A DNA stretch of 64,000 bases, from positions 434,001 through 498,000 of the forward strand of contig NZ_JAAKGP010000001.1 of assembly GCF_011043545.1 (NCBI RefSeq), written 5' to 3'. Of this stretch, positions 54,204 through 64,000 are shown piece by piece. Below the pieces are notes generated by a model. The model had not been told where the DNA came from, searched no databases, and was given only the letters and a program-made list of their open reading frames with translations. A program made the position numbers and the translations under genes. How positions within the stretch are numbered: position 1 is the stretch's first letter; every line of letters starts with the position of its first letter. Source of the stretch: Rhodobacter sp. SGA-6-6 (GTDB lineage: Bacteria; Pseudomonadota; Alphaproteobacteria; Rhodobacterales; Rhodobacteraceae).

Positions 54204-54788
54204 ATGCGGGCGGCGAAGCTTCAGGATTTTCTCGATCAGTCGGCGCAGGCGCTGCGGGCCGCGCGGGTTCCGTCGGAGCGGGCGGCGCGGGCCTGCGAGC
54301 GGGCGATCGCGCTGTGGCAGGGGGCGGAGGGGACCCCGGGCACGGCGGCGGCCGACCGGCTGCCGGTCTGCCAGTGGCTCGATCCGGCGCTGGAGATCGC
54401 CGCGCAGGGACCGCGGGCGGGGCTGGCGCGGGCGTTCGCGGCCATAGAGCCGGGGCTGGTCTGGCGCCGGCGGGCCTCGGCCAATCCCTCCGATGCCGCG
54501 TTCTGGAACGGCCATGCCAATGCGATGATCCTCGGCCCCGGGGGGCTGGAGGACCGCAAGGACATCTGGATCGGCGCCACCGTGATGGCTCCCGGCACCA
54601 CCTATGCCGACCATGACCACCCGCCCGAGGAGGTCTATCTGTCGCTGGCCCCGGGCGAGTGGTGGAATGCCGAGATGGACTGGACCGACCCCGGCCCCGA
54701 AGGCGCGATCTACAACCCGCCGGGCATCCGCCACCGGATGCGCGCCGGCGACGGGCCGTTCCTGGCGCTGTGGTATCTGCCGGTCTGA
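54204..54788 (+). CDS. Cupin protein of the DMSP-lyase (DddQ/DddL-like) family
   Basis: 194 aa. The C-terminal cupin carries Y134, H137-x-H139, E143, Y145 and H177; the spacing Y145 to H177 (32) equals that of the metal-binding Tyr and His in DddQ. The helical N-terminal half with W-L-D-P-A-L and W-x-N-G-H-A-N-A is also as in this family. Members cleave dimethylsulfoniopropionate to DMS and acrylate, but many relatives are untested and another small methylated substrate is possible. The start follows GGAGGGG. It stands alone between tRNA-Arg and the convergent gyrB. Confidence 0.75.
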   Translation: MRAAKLQDFLDQSAQALRAARVPSERAARACERAIALWQGAEGTPGTAAADRLPVCQWLDPALEIAAQGPRAGLARAFAAIEPGLVWRRRASANPSDAAFWNGHANAMILGPGGLEDRKDIWIGATVMAPGTTYADHDHPPEEVYLSLAPGEWWNAEMDWTDPGPEGAIYNPPGIRHRMRAGDGPFLALWYLPV

Positions 54789-54794
54789 GCCCGT

Positions 54795-57303
<2,509 letters not shown>

Positions 57304-57325
57304 GCGCAGGACACCAGATTTTGTG

Positions 57326-57946
57326 TCAGGTGAAGGGGATCACCAGCCCGACCAGGATCAGCAGCAGGCCGGAGCCGATGTTCATCCGCCGCAGCGCCTG
57401 CGGGCTGGACAGAAGCTGCCGCGCCCGGTCCAGGAACAGCGCCAGGCCCAGGTTGCCCAGCATCGGCACCAGCGCCGAAATCGCCAGGATCGCGGCGATG
57501 TCGGGGACAGTGACGCGGCCAAGGTCGAAGAACCCGGGCAGGAAGCCCATGTAGAACAGGATCGCCTTGGGGTTGCCGATCACCGCCGCCACGCCGACCG
57601 AAAACCCCGCCCAGAGGCCGGGGCGGGTCAGCCGGCTGTCGGTGCCGGGCGGGGCGGGGCGTTTGCGGATCAACAGCAGCCCCATCGCGATGAACACCGC
57701 CGCGGCGACCCAGCGCAGCACAGAAAGGATGTCGCCATAGACCGACAGCACCCAGGCCAGGCCGAGGATGGCGCAGAGCGGCCAGATCAGGTCCCCCAGC
57801 GCCACGCCCACCGCCAGCGGCCAGGCCCCGCGCATCCCGCTCGACAGCGCCCGCGCGATCAGCGCCACCCAGACCGGCCCGGGCACCGCCCAGAGCCCCG
57901 CCATGCCGAGGGCGTAAAGCAGCAACTGCTGGCCGGTGACGGTCAT
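57326..57946 (-). CDS. LysE/RhtB-family exporter
   Basis: 206 aa with six hydrophobic segments. The N-terminal motif G-P-V-W-V-A-L-I-A-R-A-L-S-S-G and the loop G-N-P-K-A-I-L-F-Y-M-G-F-L-P at about 125-138 are the LysE family marks. Such proteins export amino acids or homoserine-type compounds. Its ATG overlaps the stop of the VOC gene by four bases. The pair sits between recF and gyrB, a spot usually empty, and is co-oriented with both. Confidence 0.88.
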   Translation of the reverse strand: MTVTGQQLLLYALGMAGLWAVPGPVWVALIARALSSGMRGAWPLAVGVALGDLIWPLCAILGLAWVLSVYGDILSVLRWVAAAVFIAMGLLLIRKRPAPPGTDSRLTRPGLWAGFSVGVAAVIGNPKAILFYMGFLPGFFDLGRVTVPDIAAILAISALVPMLGNLGLALFLDRARQLLSSPQALRRMNIGSGLLLILVGLVIPFT

Positions 57947-58368
57947 GGCAGGGTCAGGCTACCGTCTTCGGCCAAGGGCCAGAACGGGTTCATGGCAACT
58001 TCCCAGACATGGCCGTCCGGGTCGGCCCAGTAGCCGGAATAGCCGCCCCAGAACACCTTCTCCGGGGCTTTCAATGGGGTGCCTCCTGCGGCCAGCGCAG
58101 CGGCGAAGGCCGCATCCACCTCGGCCTCGGTGGCGAAATTCTGCGCCAGCGTGATGGCCCCGGTGCCGAGTTTTGCGTCGGGACGGCCCTGGTCGGCGGC
58201 AAGGTCCGCCGCGCCGAACAGCGCCAGCGCCGCGCCCTGCATCTGGTAGAAGGCCACGCCGGGCTGGCTTTCGCCATGCTCCTTCCAGCCGAGACGCTCA
58301 TAGAAGGCGCGCGCGGCCGCGAGGTCCGCAACGCCAAGGGTGATCAGGGTAACGCGCTGCGGGGTCAC
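57943..58368 (-). CDS. VOC-family (glyoxalase/bleomycin-resistance-like) protein
   Basis: 141 aa with two beta-alpha-beta-beta-beta modules (about 1-60 and 70-135). The start V-T-L-I-T-L-G-V-A-D-L-A-A-A-R-A-F-Y-E-R-L-G-W is typical, and W-A-D-P-D-G-H-V-W-E-V-A closes the second module with a metal-ligand glutamate. The substrate cannot be named. It overlaps recF upstream and the LysE-type gene downstream by four bases each. Confidence 0.85.
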   Translation of the reverse strand: MTPQRVTLITLGVADLAAARAFYERLGWKEHGESQPGVAFYQMQGAALALFGAADLAADQGRPDAKLGTGAITLAQNFATEAEVDAAFAAALAAGGTPLKAPEKVFWGGYSGYWADPDGHVWEVAMNPFWPLAEDGSLTLP

Positions 58369-59453
58369 GATTGCACCAGACTGACGCCGCCCTCCTCGGC
58401 GACGGCGAAGCTTTGCCCGCGATTCCCCAGGCTGTCAAACAGCCCCGGCTCCGTCCCGGTCATCAGCGCCTGCGCCCCAAGGCCGCAGATCTCGTCGTAA
58501 AGCGCGGCGCGGCGCCCGGCATCCAGATGCGCGGCCACCTCGTCCAGCAGCAGGACCGGCGCATGGCCCAGGTCGGCAGCCAGCGCGTGGGCATTGGCGA
58601 GGATCAGGCTGATCAGCAGCGCCTTCTGCTCTCCGGTCGAGCATTGGTCGGCCGCCACGCCCTTCGCGGTATAGACTGCCGCCAGATCGGCGCGATGCGG
58701 CCCGGCCAGCGTGCGCCCCGCCGCCATGTCGCGCCGCCGCCCCTCGGCCAGCGCCTGCGCCAGATCCTCCGGGTTGCCCTCGGGATATACGAGCGTCAGT
58801 TCGGATTGCGGAAACTGCGTCTCAGCGCCCTGCTGCGCCCCGGCGATCCGGTCCAGCGTCGCCAGACGGTTGGCGGTGATCCGGCGTCCCGCCTCCTCCA
58901 TCCGCGCCTCCAGCGCGGTATACCAATGCGGGTCCTGCACCTGGTCCTTCAGCAGCCGGTTGCGGTCGCGCATGGCCTTTTCATAGGTCAAAACCGCCTC
59001 GGCATGGTCGGGGGTGAAGGACATCACCATCCGGTCCAGGAACCGCCGCCGCCCCTCCGCCGCCTCGATCCACAGCCGGTCCATCGCCGGCACCAGCCAC
59101 AGCACCCGCAGGATGCGGCCCAGCGCGACCTGCGTCGCCGCCTTGCCGTCGATGCGGGTCTGCCGGGCCTCCTGCCCCTCGGCCCAGGTCTCGATCTCAT
59201 GGGCGCCACCGATACCGAACACCTGTGCGGAAACCTTCCAGCCCAGCGATTCCGGCCGCCTCGCCAGCTCCTCGGCCGAGGCGCGGCGCAGCCCCCGCCC
59301 TGGCGACAGCAGCGACACGGCTTCCAGGATATTGGTCTTGCCCGCCCCGTTCGGCCCGACGATCGCCGCCGGCCGGCCGTCGAAGACCAGCCGCGTCGTC
59401 CGATGGCTGCGGAAATGCGACAGGCTCAGCGTGGTGATGGCAAGCCCGCCCAA
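58365..59453 (-). CDS. recF: DNA replication/repair protein RecF
   Basis: 362 aa, from a TTG start at 59453 with AGGAAGAGGG in front; no closer ATG exists. Walker A G-P-N-G-A-G-K-T at 33-40, signature-type segment and Walker B P-V-L-L-L-D-E-V-A-A-H-L-D near the C-terminus make it a RecF ABC-type ATPase. It helps load RecA at gaps. It follows dnaN but is separated by repeat copy D, whose tail ends eight bases before the TTG. Confidence 0.93.
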   Translation of the reverse strand: MGGLAITTLSLSHFRSHRTTRLVFDGRPAAIVGPNGAGKTNILEAVSLLSPGRGLRRASAEELARRPESLGWKVSAQVFGIGGAHEIETWAEGQEARQTRIDGKAATQVALGRILRVLWLVPAMDRLWIEAAEGRRRFLDRMVMSFTPDHAEAVLTYEKAMRDRNRLLKDQVQDPHWYTALEARMEEAGRRITANRLATLDRIAGAQQGAETQFPQSELTLVYPEGNPEDLAQALAEGRRRDMAAGRTLAGPHRADLAAVYTAKGVAADQCSTGEQKALLISLILANAHALAADLGHAPVLLLDEVAAHLDAGRRAALYDEICGLGAQALMTGTEPGLFDSLGNRGQSFAVAEEGGVSLVQS

Positions 59454-59460
59454 GCCCTCT

Positions 59461-59515
59461 TCCTCTTGATGAAAATACTCCGGGGGGTCCGGGGGGCTGG
59501 CCCCCCGGGCCGCCG
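59461..59515. repeat. GC-rich intergenic repeat, copy D (between dnaN and recF)
   Basis: TCCTCTTGATGAAAATACTC leads into CGGGGGGTCCGGGGGG, then CTGG and CCCCCCGG. Same order as copies A-C. On the minus strand it is a hairpin after dnaN with a tail that also supplies the recF ribosome site. Confidence 0.7.
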
Positions 59516-59516
59516 G

Positions 59517-60635
59517 TCACACGCGCATCGGCATCACGACATAGACCGCTGAAGTATCATTGCCCTCGCGCATCAGCGTCGGGTCGCCGGAGGAGTTGAA
59601 CAGGAACACCGCATTCTCGCGGTCCACCTGGGATGCGATCTCCAGCAGATACTTGGCGTTGAAGCCGATCTCCAGCCGCTCGTCGCCATAGGCCACCGCC
59701 AGCTCTTCCTCGGCCGCCCCGGAATCCGGCGCGTTGACCGACAGCACCAGCCGGTCCTCGTCCAGCGCCAGCTTCACCGCGCGCGACCGTTCCGAGGATA
59801 CCGTGGCCACCCGGTCCACCGCCTTGGCGAACTCGCTTGCGTCCACCTCCAGCCGCCGCGTGTTGCCGGTCGGGATCACCCGGCTGTAATCCGGGAAGGT
59901 GCCGTCGATCACCTTCGAGGTCAGGGTGATCGCCGGGGTGGCGAAGCGCACCTTGGTCTCCGACACCGAAACCGCGATCTGCGCCTCGTCGTCGTCCAGA
60001 AGCTTGCGCAACTCGCCCACCGTCTTGCGCGGCACGATCACCCCGGGCATCCCCTCGGCCCCCGCGGGCAGGGGCGCGTCGATCCGGGCCAGCCGGTGGC
60101 CGTCGGTCGCCACGCAGCGCAGCACCGGCCCATCCTCGGCCGTCGCCACATGCATGTAGACACCGTTCAGGTAATAGCGGGTCTCCTCGGTCGAGATGGC
60201 GAATTTCGCCTTGTCGAACAGCCGCCGCAGCTCGGGCGCCTTGGCCGAGAAATTGGTGCTGTATTCCGACGAGGCCATCACCGGGAAATCTTCCTTCGGC
60301 AGCGTCGCCAGCGAGAAGGTCGACCGCCCCGCGGTGATGGTCAGCCGGCCCGAGGCGCTGTCTTCCGACAGGTTCACCAGCGCGCCGTCGGGCAGCTTGC
60401 GGACGATCTCGTGCAGCATCACCGCCGAAACCGTGGTCGCGCCTGCCCGTTCCACCATCGCATCGGTGCGGTCCACCACCTCGATGTCCAGGTCGGTGGC
60501 GCGGAAGGAAACCTGCGCGCCCTCGGCCTCGATCAGCACGTTGGCCAGGATCGGAATGGTGTTGCGCCGTTCCACCACGGATTGGGCCTGGGCCAGCGCC
60601 TTCAGAAGCGTGCCGCGTTCGATCGAAAGTTTCAT
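59517..60635 (-). CDS. dnaN: DNA polymerase III beta sliding clamp
   Basis: 372 aa, three similar domains of about 120 residues. N-terminal M-K-L-S-I-E-R-G-T-L-L-K-A-L, middle V-A-T-D-G-H-R-L-A, and the C-terminal V-V-M-P-M-R-V are standard. The ring holds the polymerase and other repair proteins on DNA. It follows dnaA by 120 bases. Confidence 0.96.
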   Translation of the reverse strand: MKLSIERGTLLKALAQAQSVVERRNTIPILANVLIEAEGAQVSFRATDLDIEVVDRTDAMVERAGATTVSAVMLHEIVRKLPDGALVNLSEDSASGRLTITAGRSTFSLATLPKEDFPVMASSEYSTNFSAKAPELRRLFDKAKFAISTEETRYYLNGVYMHVATAEDGPVLRCVATDGHRLARIDAPLPAGAEGMPGVIVPRKTVGELRKLLDDDEAQIAVSVSETKVRFATPAITLTSKVIDGTFPDYSRVIPTGNTRRLEVDASEFAKAVDRVATVSSERSRAVKLALDEDRLVLSVNAPDSGAAEEELAVAYGDERLEIGFNAKYLLEIASQVDRENAVFLFNSSGDPTLMREGNDTSAVYVVMPMRV

Positions 60636-60755
60636 CCCTTTTCCCCCTGCCGGACCCCGGAACCGGGGACGCCGACATTACCCGGCTTTCGCCGGTGCGC
60701 AATCGTTCCGCGCGACTTTGAGAGGCTTTCCATGGGCCGTCAAGGCCGCCGGCGG

Positions 60756-62129
60756 TCAGCCCTGCAGCATCCGCTTCAGCAGTTGCAGATCGTCCGCAAG
60801 CTGGCTGTCCAGCGCCATCAGTTCCTCGATCTTGCGCACGCCGTGCATGATCGTGGTGTGGTCGCGTCCGCCGAAGCGGCGGCCGATCTCGGGCAGCGAC
60901 CGCGGGGTCAGCTGCTTGGCCAGATACATCGCCACCTGCCGCGGCCGGGCGATGGTGCGCAGCCGCTTCGGCCCGATCATGTCGGCCAGGCGGATGTTGT
61001 AATGCTCGGCCACCTTGCGCTGGATTTCCTCGATGGTCAGCTTGCGGTCGCTGGCCCGCAGGATGTCGGCCAGGCAGTCCTGCGCCAGGTCCAGCGTGAT
61101 CTCGCGCCCGACCAGCGAGGCGAAGGCGAAGAGCCGGGTCAGCGCGCCTTCCAGCACGCGGACATTGGTGGTGATCCGATGGGCCAGGAACTCCAGCACC
61201 CCGGGGGCGATCTGCAGGCCCTTGTATTGGTTGCGGTAGACCTCGACCTTCTGTTGCAGGATGCCCAGGCGCAATTCGTAATCGGTGGGATGCAGGTCCA
61301 CCACCAGCCCGCATTGCAGGCGGGACTTGATCCGGTCCTCCAGATCCTTGATCTCGCCCGGTGCCCGGTCGGCCGAGATGACGATCTGCTTGTTCTGGTC
61401 GACCAGCGCGTTGAACGTGTGGAAGAATTCCTCCTGGGTGGAATCCTTGCCGGCGATGAACTGCACGTCGTCGACCATCAGCACGTCGACCGACCGGAAC
61501 AGCTGCTTGAAATCCATCACCTGCTTGTCGCGCAGGGCCTGGATGAAGCGATACATGAACTGCTCGGCCGACAGATACAGCACCCGCAGGTCGGGGCGGC
61601 GGGCCTGAAGCTCATGCGCGATGGCGTGCATCAGGTGGGTCTTGCCCAGACCGACGCCGCCGTAAAGGAACAGCGGGTTGAAGGTGACCGGCCCGCCCTC
61701 GGCCACCCGGCGGGCGGCGGCATGGGCCAGTTCGTTCGGCTTGCCGACCACGAAAGTGTCGAAGGTGAAGCGGGCGTCCAGCGGCGCGCCGGGCAGGTCG
61801 TCGTCCTGCGCCGGGCGGCTGCGGGCGGCGCGCGCCGCAGGCTTCGCCGGCGCCTCGGCCTGCGGCCGGGCGGCGGCCACGGCGAATTCGATCCGGTGCA
61901 CCTCGGCCCCGGCGGTGACGAGCTGGCTGCGGATGTGGTCGGCATAGTTGCGTTGCACCCAGTCACCGAAGAAGCTGGTCGGCACCTCGAAATGCGCCAC
62001 CCCGTTCTTCAGCCGGGCCAGCCGCAAGGGTTCGATCCAGGTGGTATAGTTGTTCTTGCCCACGCGCTGCATCAGCGCTTCCCGGACCTGGCCCCAAGTT
62101 TCGTTCGTCATCGTTTGCCCGACCTGCAT
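60756..62129 (-). CDS. dnaA: Chromosomal replication initiator protein
   Basis: 457 aa. Domain I (about 1-75) and a Pro/Ala linker are followed by the AAA+ domain with Walker A G-G-V-G-L-G-K-T at 157-164 and Walker B M-V-D-D-V-Q-F, then the helix-turn-helix domain IV ending G-G-R-D-H-T-T-I-M-H-G at 420-430, which binds DnaA boxes. The ATG at 62129 has AAAAAGG just before it; an ATG at 62111 is an alternative. The 500 bases upstream hold no recognisable DnaA boxes. Confidence 0.95.
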   Translation of the reverse strand: MQVGQTMTNETWGQVREALMQRVGKNNYTTWIEPLRLARLKNGVAHFEVPTSFFGDWVQRNYADHIRSQLVTAGAEVHRIEFAVAAARPQAEAPAKPAARAARSRPAQDDDLPGAPLDARFTFDTFVVGKPNELAHAAARRVAEGGPVTFNPLFLYGGVGLGKTHLMHAIAHELQARRPDLRVLYLSAEQFMYRFIQALRDKQVMDFKQLFRSVDVLMVDDVQFIAGKDSTQEEFFHTFNALVDQNKQIVISADRAPGEIKDLEDRIKSRLQCGLVVDLHPTDYELRLGILQQKVEVYRNQYKGLQIAPGVLEFLAHRITTNVRVLEGALTRLFAFASLVGREITLDLAQDCLADILRASDRKLTIEEIQRKVAEHYNIRLADMIGPKRLRTIARPRQVAMYLAKQLTPRSLPEIGRRFGGRDHTTIMHGVRKIEELMALDSQLADDLQLLKRMLQG

Positions 62130-62567
62130 ACCTTTTTCCCGGGTCCTGACGGCCCCCGGGGTCCTTCCTTGCACCCCACACGCGACCCGCACACGCCACG
62201 GGGCCTGTCCGCCGCATCGGCAGGGACAGGCCGGACTCCGGTCCTGAGGAGGCAGGAACGACAAAGGGCGCCGCAGCGGACTGCAGCCCAAGGTCCTTCT
62301 GGCCGGGATGCCACGGGCATCCTGTTAACATCTTGTCCGCAAACGAAATCCGCTATTTTCCGGCAAGCAGCCCGGCATTCTTTGGCAGCGCGGATTCAGT
62401 CTGCGACCACGATCTGTCCCCCAAGACGAAGTGAATCGCAGGCTGACGCTAGCCCGGCCCCGGCGGGCACTGCAACCGAACATCTCGCTTGACAGGGATT
62501 CCGTCGCGGCGAATCCCGGGACCCTTGGCAATTCGGCAACGGCCTGCCGAAAACGCCGTTCCGGGGG
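62130..62567. other. dnaA upstream region without a gene; leader dyads only
   Basis: About 440 gene-free bases between dnaA and the rpsT terminator. Dyads seen are GGCCTGTCC/GGACAGGCC (62202-62232) and GGATGCC-acg-GGCATCC (62306-62322). I find no TTATCCACA-type boxes in either direction, so no origin can be supported here. The section near 62321-62355 is relatively AT-rich and may hold the dnaA promoter. Confidence 0.5.
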
Positions 62568-62612
62568 CCGGAAAAACCAACGGGGACGCAGCCGGAAAGG
62601 GCTGCGTCCCCG
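62568..62612 (-). terminator. Rho-independent terminator of rpsT
   Basis: Perfect 13-bp stem CGGGGACGCAGCC / GGCTGCGTCCCCG with a 6-nt loop. On the minus strand it is followed by TTGGTTTTTCC. It lies 24 bases after the rpsT stop. Confidence 0.88.
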
Positions 62613-62635
62613 TCGATTTCCGCGATCCGAAAGGA

Positions 62636-62908
62636 TCAGGCCTTGGCGGCCAGCGCCTTCACCCGCGACGACAGCCGCGACATCTTGCGCGACACGGTGT
62701 TCTTGTGCAGCACGCCCTTGGTCACGCCGCGGGCCAGTTCCGGCTGGGCGTTCTTCAGCGCCTCGGCGGCGGCGGTCTGGTCGCCCGAGGCGATGGCCTC
62801 CTCGACCTTGCGCAGGAAGGTGCGGATGCGCGAACGGCGCGCCTTGTTGACGGCATAGCGCGCCTCGGACTGGCGGGCGCGTTTCTTGGACTGGTCGGTA
62901 TTGGCCAT
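62636..62908 (-). CDS. rpsT: 30S ribosomal protein S20
   Basis: 90 aa, very basic and helical. Contains [20 protein letters not shown] and [14 protein letters not shown], the S20 core. It binds 16S rRNA in early assembly. AAGGAG precedes the ATG and a strong terminator follows. A GC dyad in its 146-base leader near 62960 could matter for autoregulation but is unproven. Confidence 0.96.
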   Translation of the reverse strand: MANTDQSKKRARQSEARYAVNKARRSRIRTFLRKVEEAIASGDQTAAAEALKNAQPELARGVTKGVLHKNTVSRKMSRLSSRVKALAAKA

Positions 62909-63054
62909 GGAAGGCTCCTTGCGGTCTGTTCGATGTCTATTGCACGAAAGACCGAAGGCCCCGATCCGGGATCGGGTTCGATTCTTGCCTAAGCGGGCCC
63001 ACGCGCATGTGGGGCGGGCCTATAAGGCATCCACCGGGGAAAGGGAACAGGGAA

Positions 63055-63831
63055 TCAGCGGTCCCGGAACTGGGGCTGCCGCTTTTCCAGGAAGGCGGCC
63101 ATGCCCTCCTTCTGGTCCTCGGTGGCGAAGGCCGCATGGAACAGCCGGCGTTCGTGCAGAAGGCCCTCGGCCAGCGTGGTCTGCTCGGCCCGGTTCACCG
63201 CTTCCTTCACCAGCATGGCGGTGATCATCGACTTCTCGGCGATCTTGGCGGCGACCTTCATCGCCTCCTCGATCAGCGACTTGGCCGGCACCACGCGGCT
63301 GACCAGCCCGCAGCGTTCGGCCTCTGCCGCCTCCATGAAGCGGCCGGTCAGGTGCATGTCCATCGACTTCGACTTGCCCACCAGCCGGGTCAGCCGTTGC
63401 GTCCCGCCCATCCCCGCGACGATGCCGAGGTTGATCTCGGGCTGGCCGAATTTCGCGGTGTCGGCGGCGATGATGAAGTCGCAGATCATCGCCAGTTCGC
63501 AGCCGCCGCCCAGGCAATAGCCCGAGACCGCCGCGACGATCGGCTTGCGCACCCGCATGATCGCCTCGGCCTCAGGGCCGAAGAGGTTGTCGAAGAACAC
63601 GTCGGCGAAGCTTTTCCCCGCCATCTCCTTCACGTCCGCCCCGGCGGCGAAGGCCTTCTCCGAGCCGGTGATGACGATGCAGCGCACCTTGTCGTTGGCC
63701 TCGGCCTGCGTCACCGCGTCGGCCAGCTCGCGCATGATGGTGGTGTTCAGCGCGTTCAGCGCATCGGGGCGGTTCAGCCGGATCAGGGTGGTGTAATCCT
63801 CGATCTCGACGATCAGCGTCTCATAGGCCAT
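63055..63831 (-). CDS. Enoyl-CoA hydratase
   Basis: 258 aa crotonase-fold enzyme. The oxyanion-hole segments are [12 protein letters not shown] at about 62-73 and G-G-G-C-E-L-A-M; the catalytic glutamates are in the G-G-G-C-E and G-Q-P-E-I-N-L-G motifs. It hydrates enoyl-CoA in beta-oxidation or related catabolism. It is located between mutM and rpsT as in many Rhodobacterales. Confidence 0.92.
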   Translation of the reverse strand: MAYETLIVEIEDYTTLIRLNRPDALNALNTTIMRELADAVTQAEANDKVRCIVITGSEKAFAAGADVKEMAGKSFADVFFDNLFGPEAEAIMRVRKPIVAAVSGYCLGGGCELAMICDFIIAADTAKFGQPEINLGIVAGMGGTQRLTRLVGKSKSMDMHLTGRFMEAAEAERCGLVSRVVPAKSLIEEAMKVAAKIAEKSMITAMLVKEAVNRAEQTTLAEGLLHERRLFHAAFATEDQKEGMAAFLEKRQPQFRDR

Positions 63832-63887
63832 GGCTCTGTCCCCCGGATGTCGCGCGGACTCCTAGCAGAGGCCGCAGGATAGGCAAG

Positions 63888-64000
63888 TCACCGCTGGCAG
63901 GCGGGACAGTAGAAGCTGGAGCGGCCGGATTGCACGATCCGTTCCACCGTGCCGCCGCAGCCCGGCGCGGTGCAGGGCTGGCCCTCGCGGTCGTAGACGC
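63888..64000 (-). CDS. mutM: Formamidopyrimidine-DNA glycosylase, C-terminal end (5' part outside window)
   Basis: Only the last 37 codons are in the window. They form the C-terminal zinc finger: two cysteines four residues apart (C-T-A-P-G-C), 16 residues, then C-P-A-C, ending Q-R. This finger is characteristic of Fpg/MutM (and Nei), and the neighbouring enoyl-CoA hydratase supports MutM. It removes 8-oxoguanine and other oxidised bases. Confidence 0.85.
   Translation of the reverse strand, partial: VYDREGQPCTAPGCGGTVERIVQSGRSSFYCPACQR

Noticed and set aside
62130-62567. Replication origin next to dnaA
   Set aside because: No TTATCCACA-like boxes and no marked AT-rich unwinding region could be found by eye.

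Overview
The window is a contiguous piece of a high-GC alphaproteobacterial chromosome, most likely from the Rhodobacterales (Rhodobacteraceae/Paracoccaceae type). Pointers are the petP-petR regulator pair, a PstA with a DUF3333-type N-terminus, the order mutM-enoyl-CoA hydratase-rpsT-dnaA-dnaN-recF-gyrB, the waaA-lpxK pair behind a DUF4170-type gene, class Ib nrdHIEF, a DMSP-lyase-type cupin, and very long spurious antisense reading frames caused by GC-biased codon use. Genus and species cannot be fixed from the sequence alone.

Layout. 1-5823: tail of a LuxR-type regulator, then pstSCAB-phoU behind a Pho-box-like 11-bp-periodic array. 5824-6110: a palindrome-dense non-coding block. 6111-7274: SPFH/NfeD membrane pair (minus). 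7449-9896: small DUF4170-type gene, waaA and lpxK (lipid A-Kdo assembly). 9898-13835: minus-strand chain of a histone-deacetylase-like hydrolase, xseB, ispA and dxs, joined by short overlaps. 13903-15095: petR and petP, divergent from ilvE (15239-16105). 16282-22249: XRE-cupin regulator and a complete dipeptide/oligopeptide-type ABC importer. 22290-30231: a catabolic cluster with two LysR regulators, an MDR reductase, a mandelate racemase/muconate lactonizing-type enzyme, a ProX-like betaine-binding protein, a non-pyrrolysine MttB-family methyltransferase and a 2OG-Fe(II)-type oxygenase. 30239-34038: class Ib ribonucleotide reductase nrdHIEF under a cobalamin riboswitch (34142-34313). 34366-36441: selD and mnmH (tRNA selenouridine). 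36579-41267: NHEJ locus with two Ku genes, LigD and a small hypothetical. 41413-49957: seven-gene minus-strand operon for a second peptide-type ABC importer and two amidohydrolases. 49958-50533: regulatory or relict non-coding DNA. 50534-54788: tRNA-Lys, dapF, mtaB, a LacI-family regulator facing an orphan promoter-terminator unit (candidate sRNA), tRNA-Arg and a DMSP-lyase-like cupin. 54795-64000: gyrB, LysE-family exporter, VOC protein, recF, dnaN, dnaA, rpsT, enoyl-CoA hydratase and the end of mutM.

How the parts fit. The housekeeping blocks (replication start genes, lipid A, isoprenoid/DXP, pst) alternate with transport-linked catabolic cassettes aimed at peptides and probably methylated or hydroxylated amines. 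Several control signals are visible: the B12 riboswitch on a B12-independent reductase, the Pho-box array, overlapping divergent petP/ilvE promoters, a LacI-type operator over an orphan promoter, and a GntR-like palindrome far from any gene. A GC-rich intergenic repeat occurs four times (about 13841, 31211, 39950, 59461); three copies sit directly before start codons of minus-strand genes.

The most promising unexplained items are the orphan LacI-operator/terminator transcript (53907-54047), the MttB/oxygenase/MLE cluster that lacks a visible corrinoid protein, and the amidohydrolase whose metal-binding HxH motif is replaced. None of these can be shown to be new without database searches and expression data.
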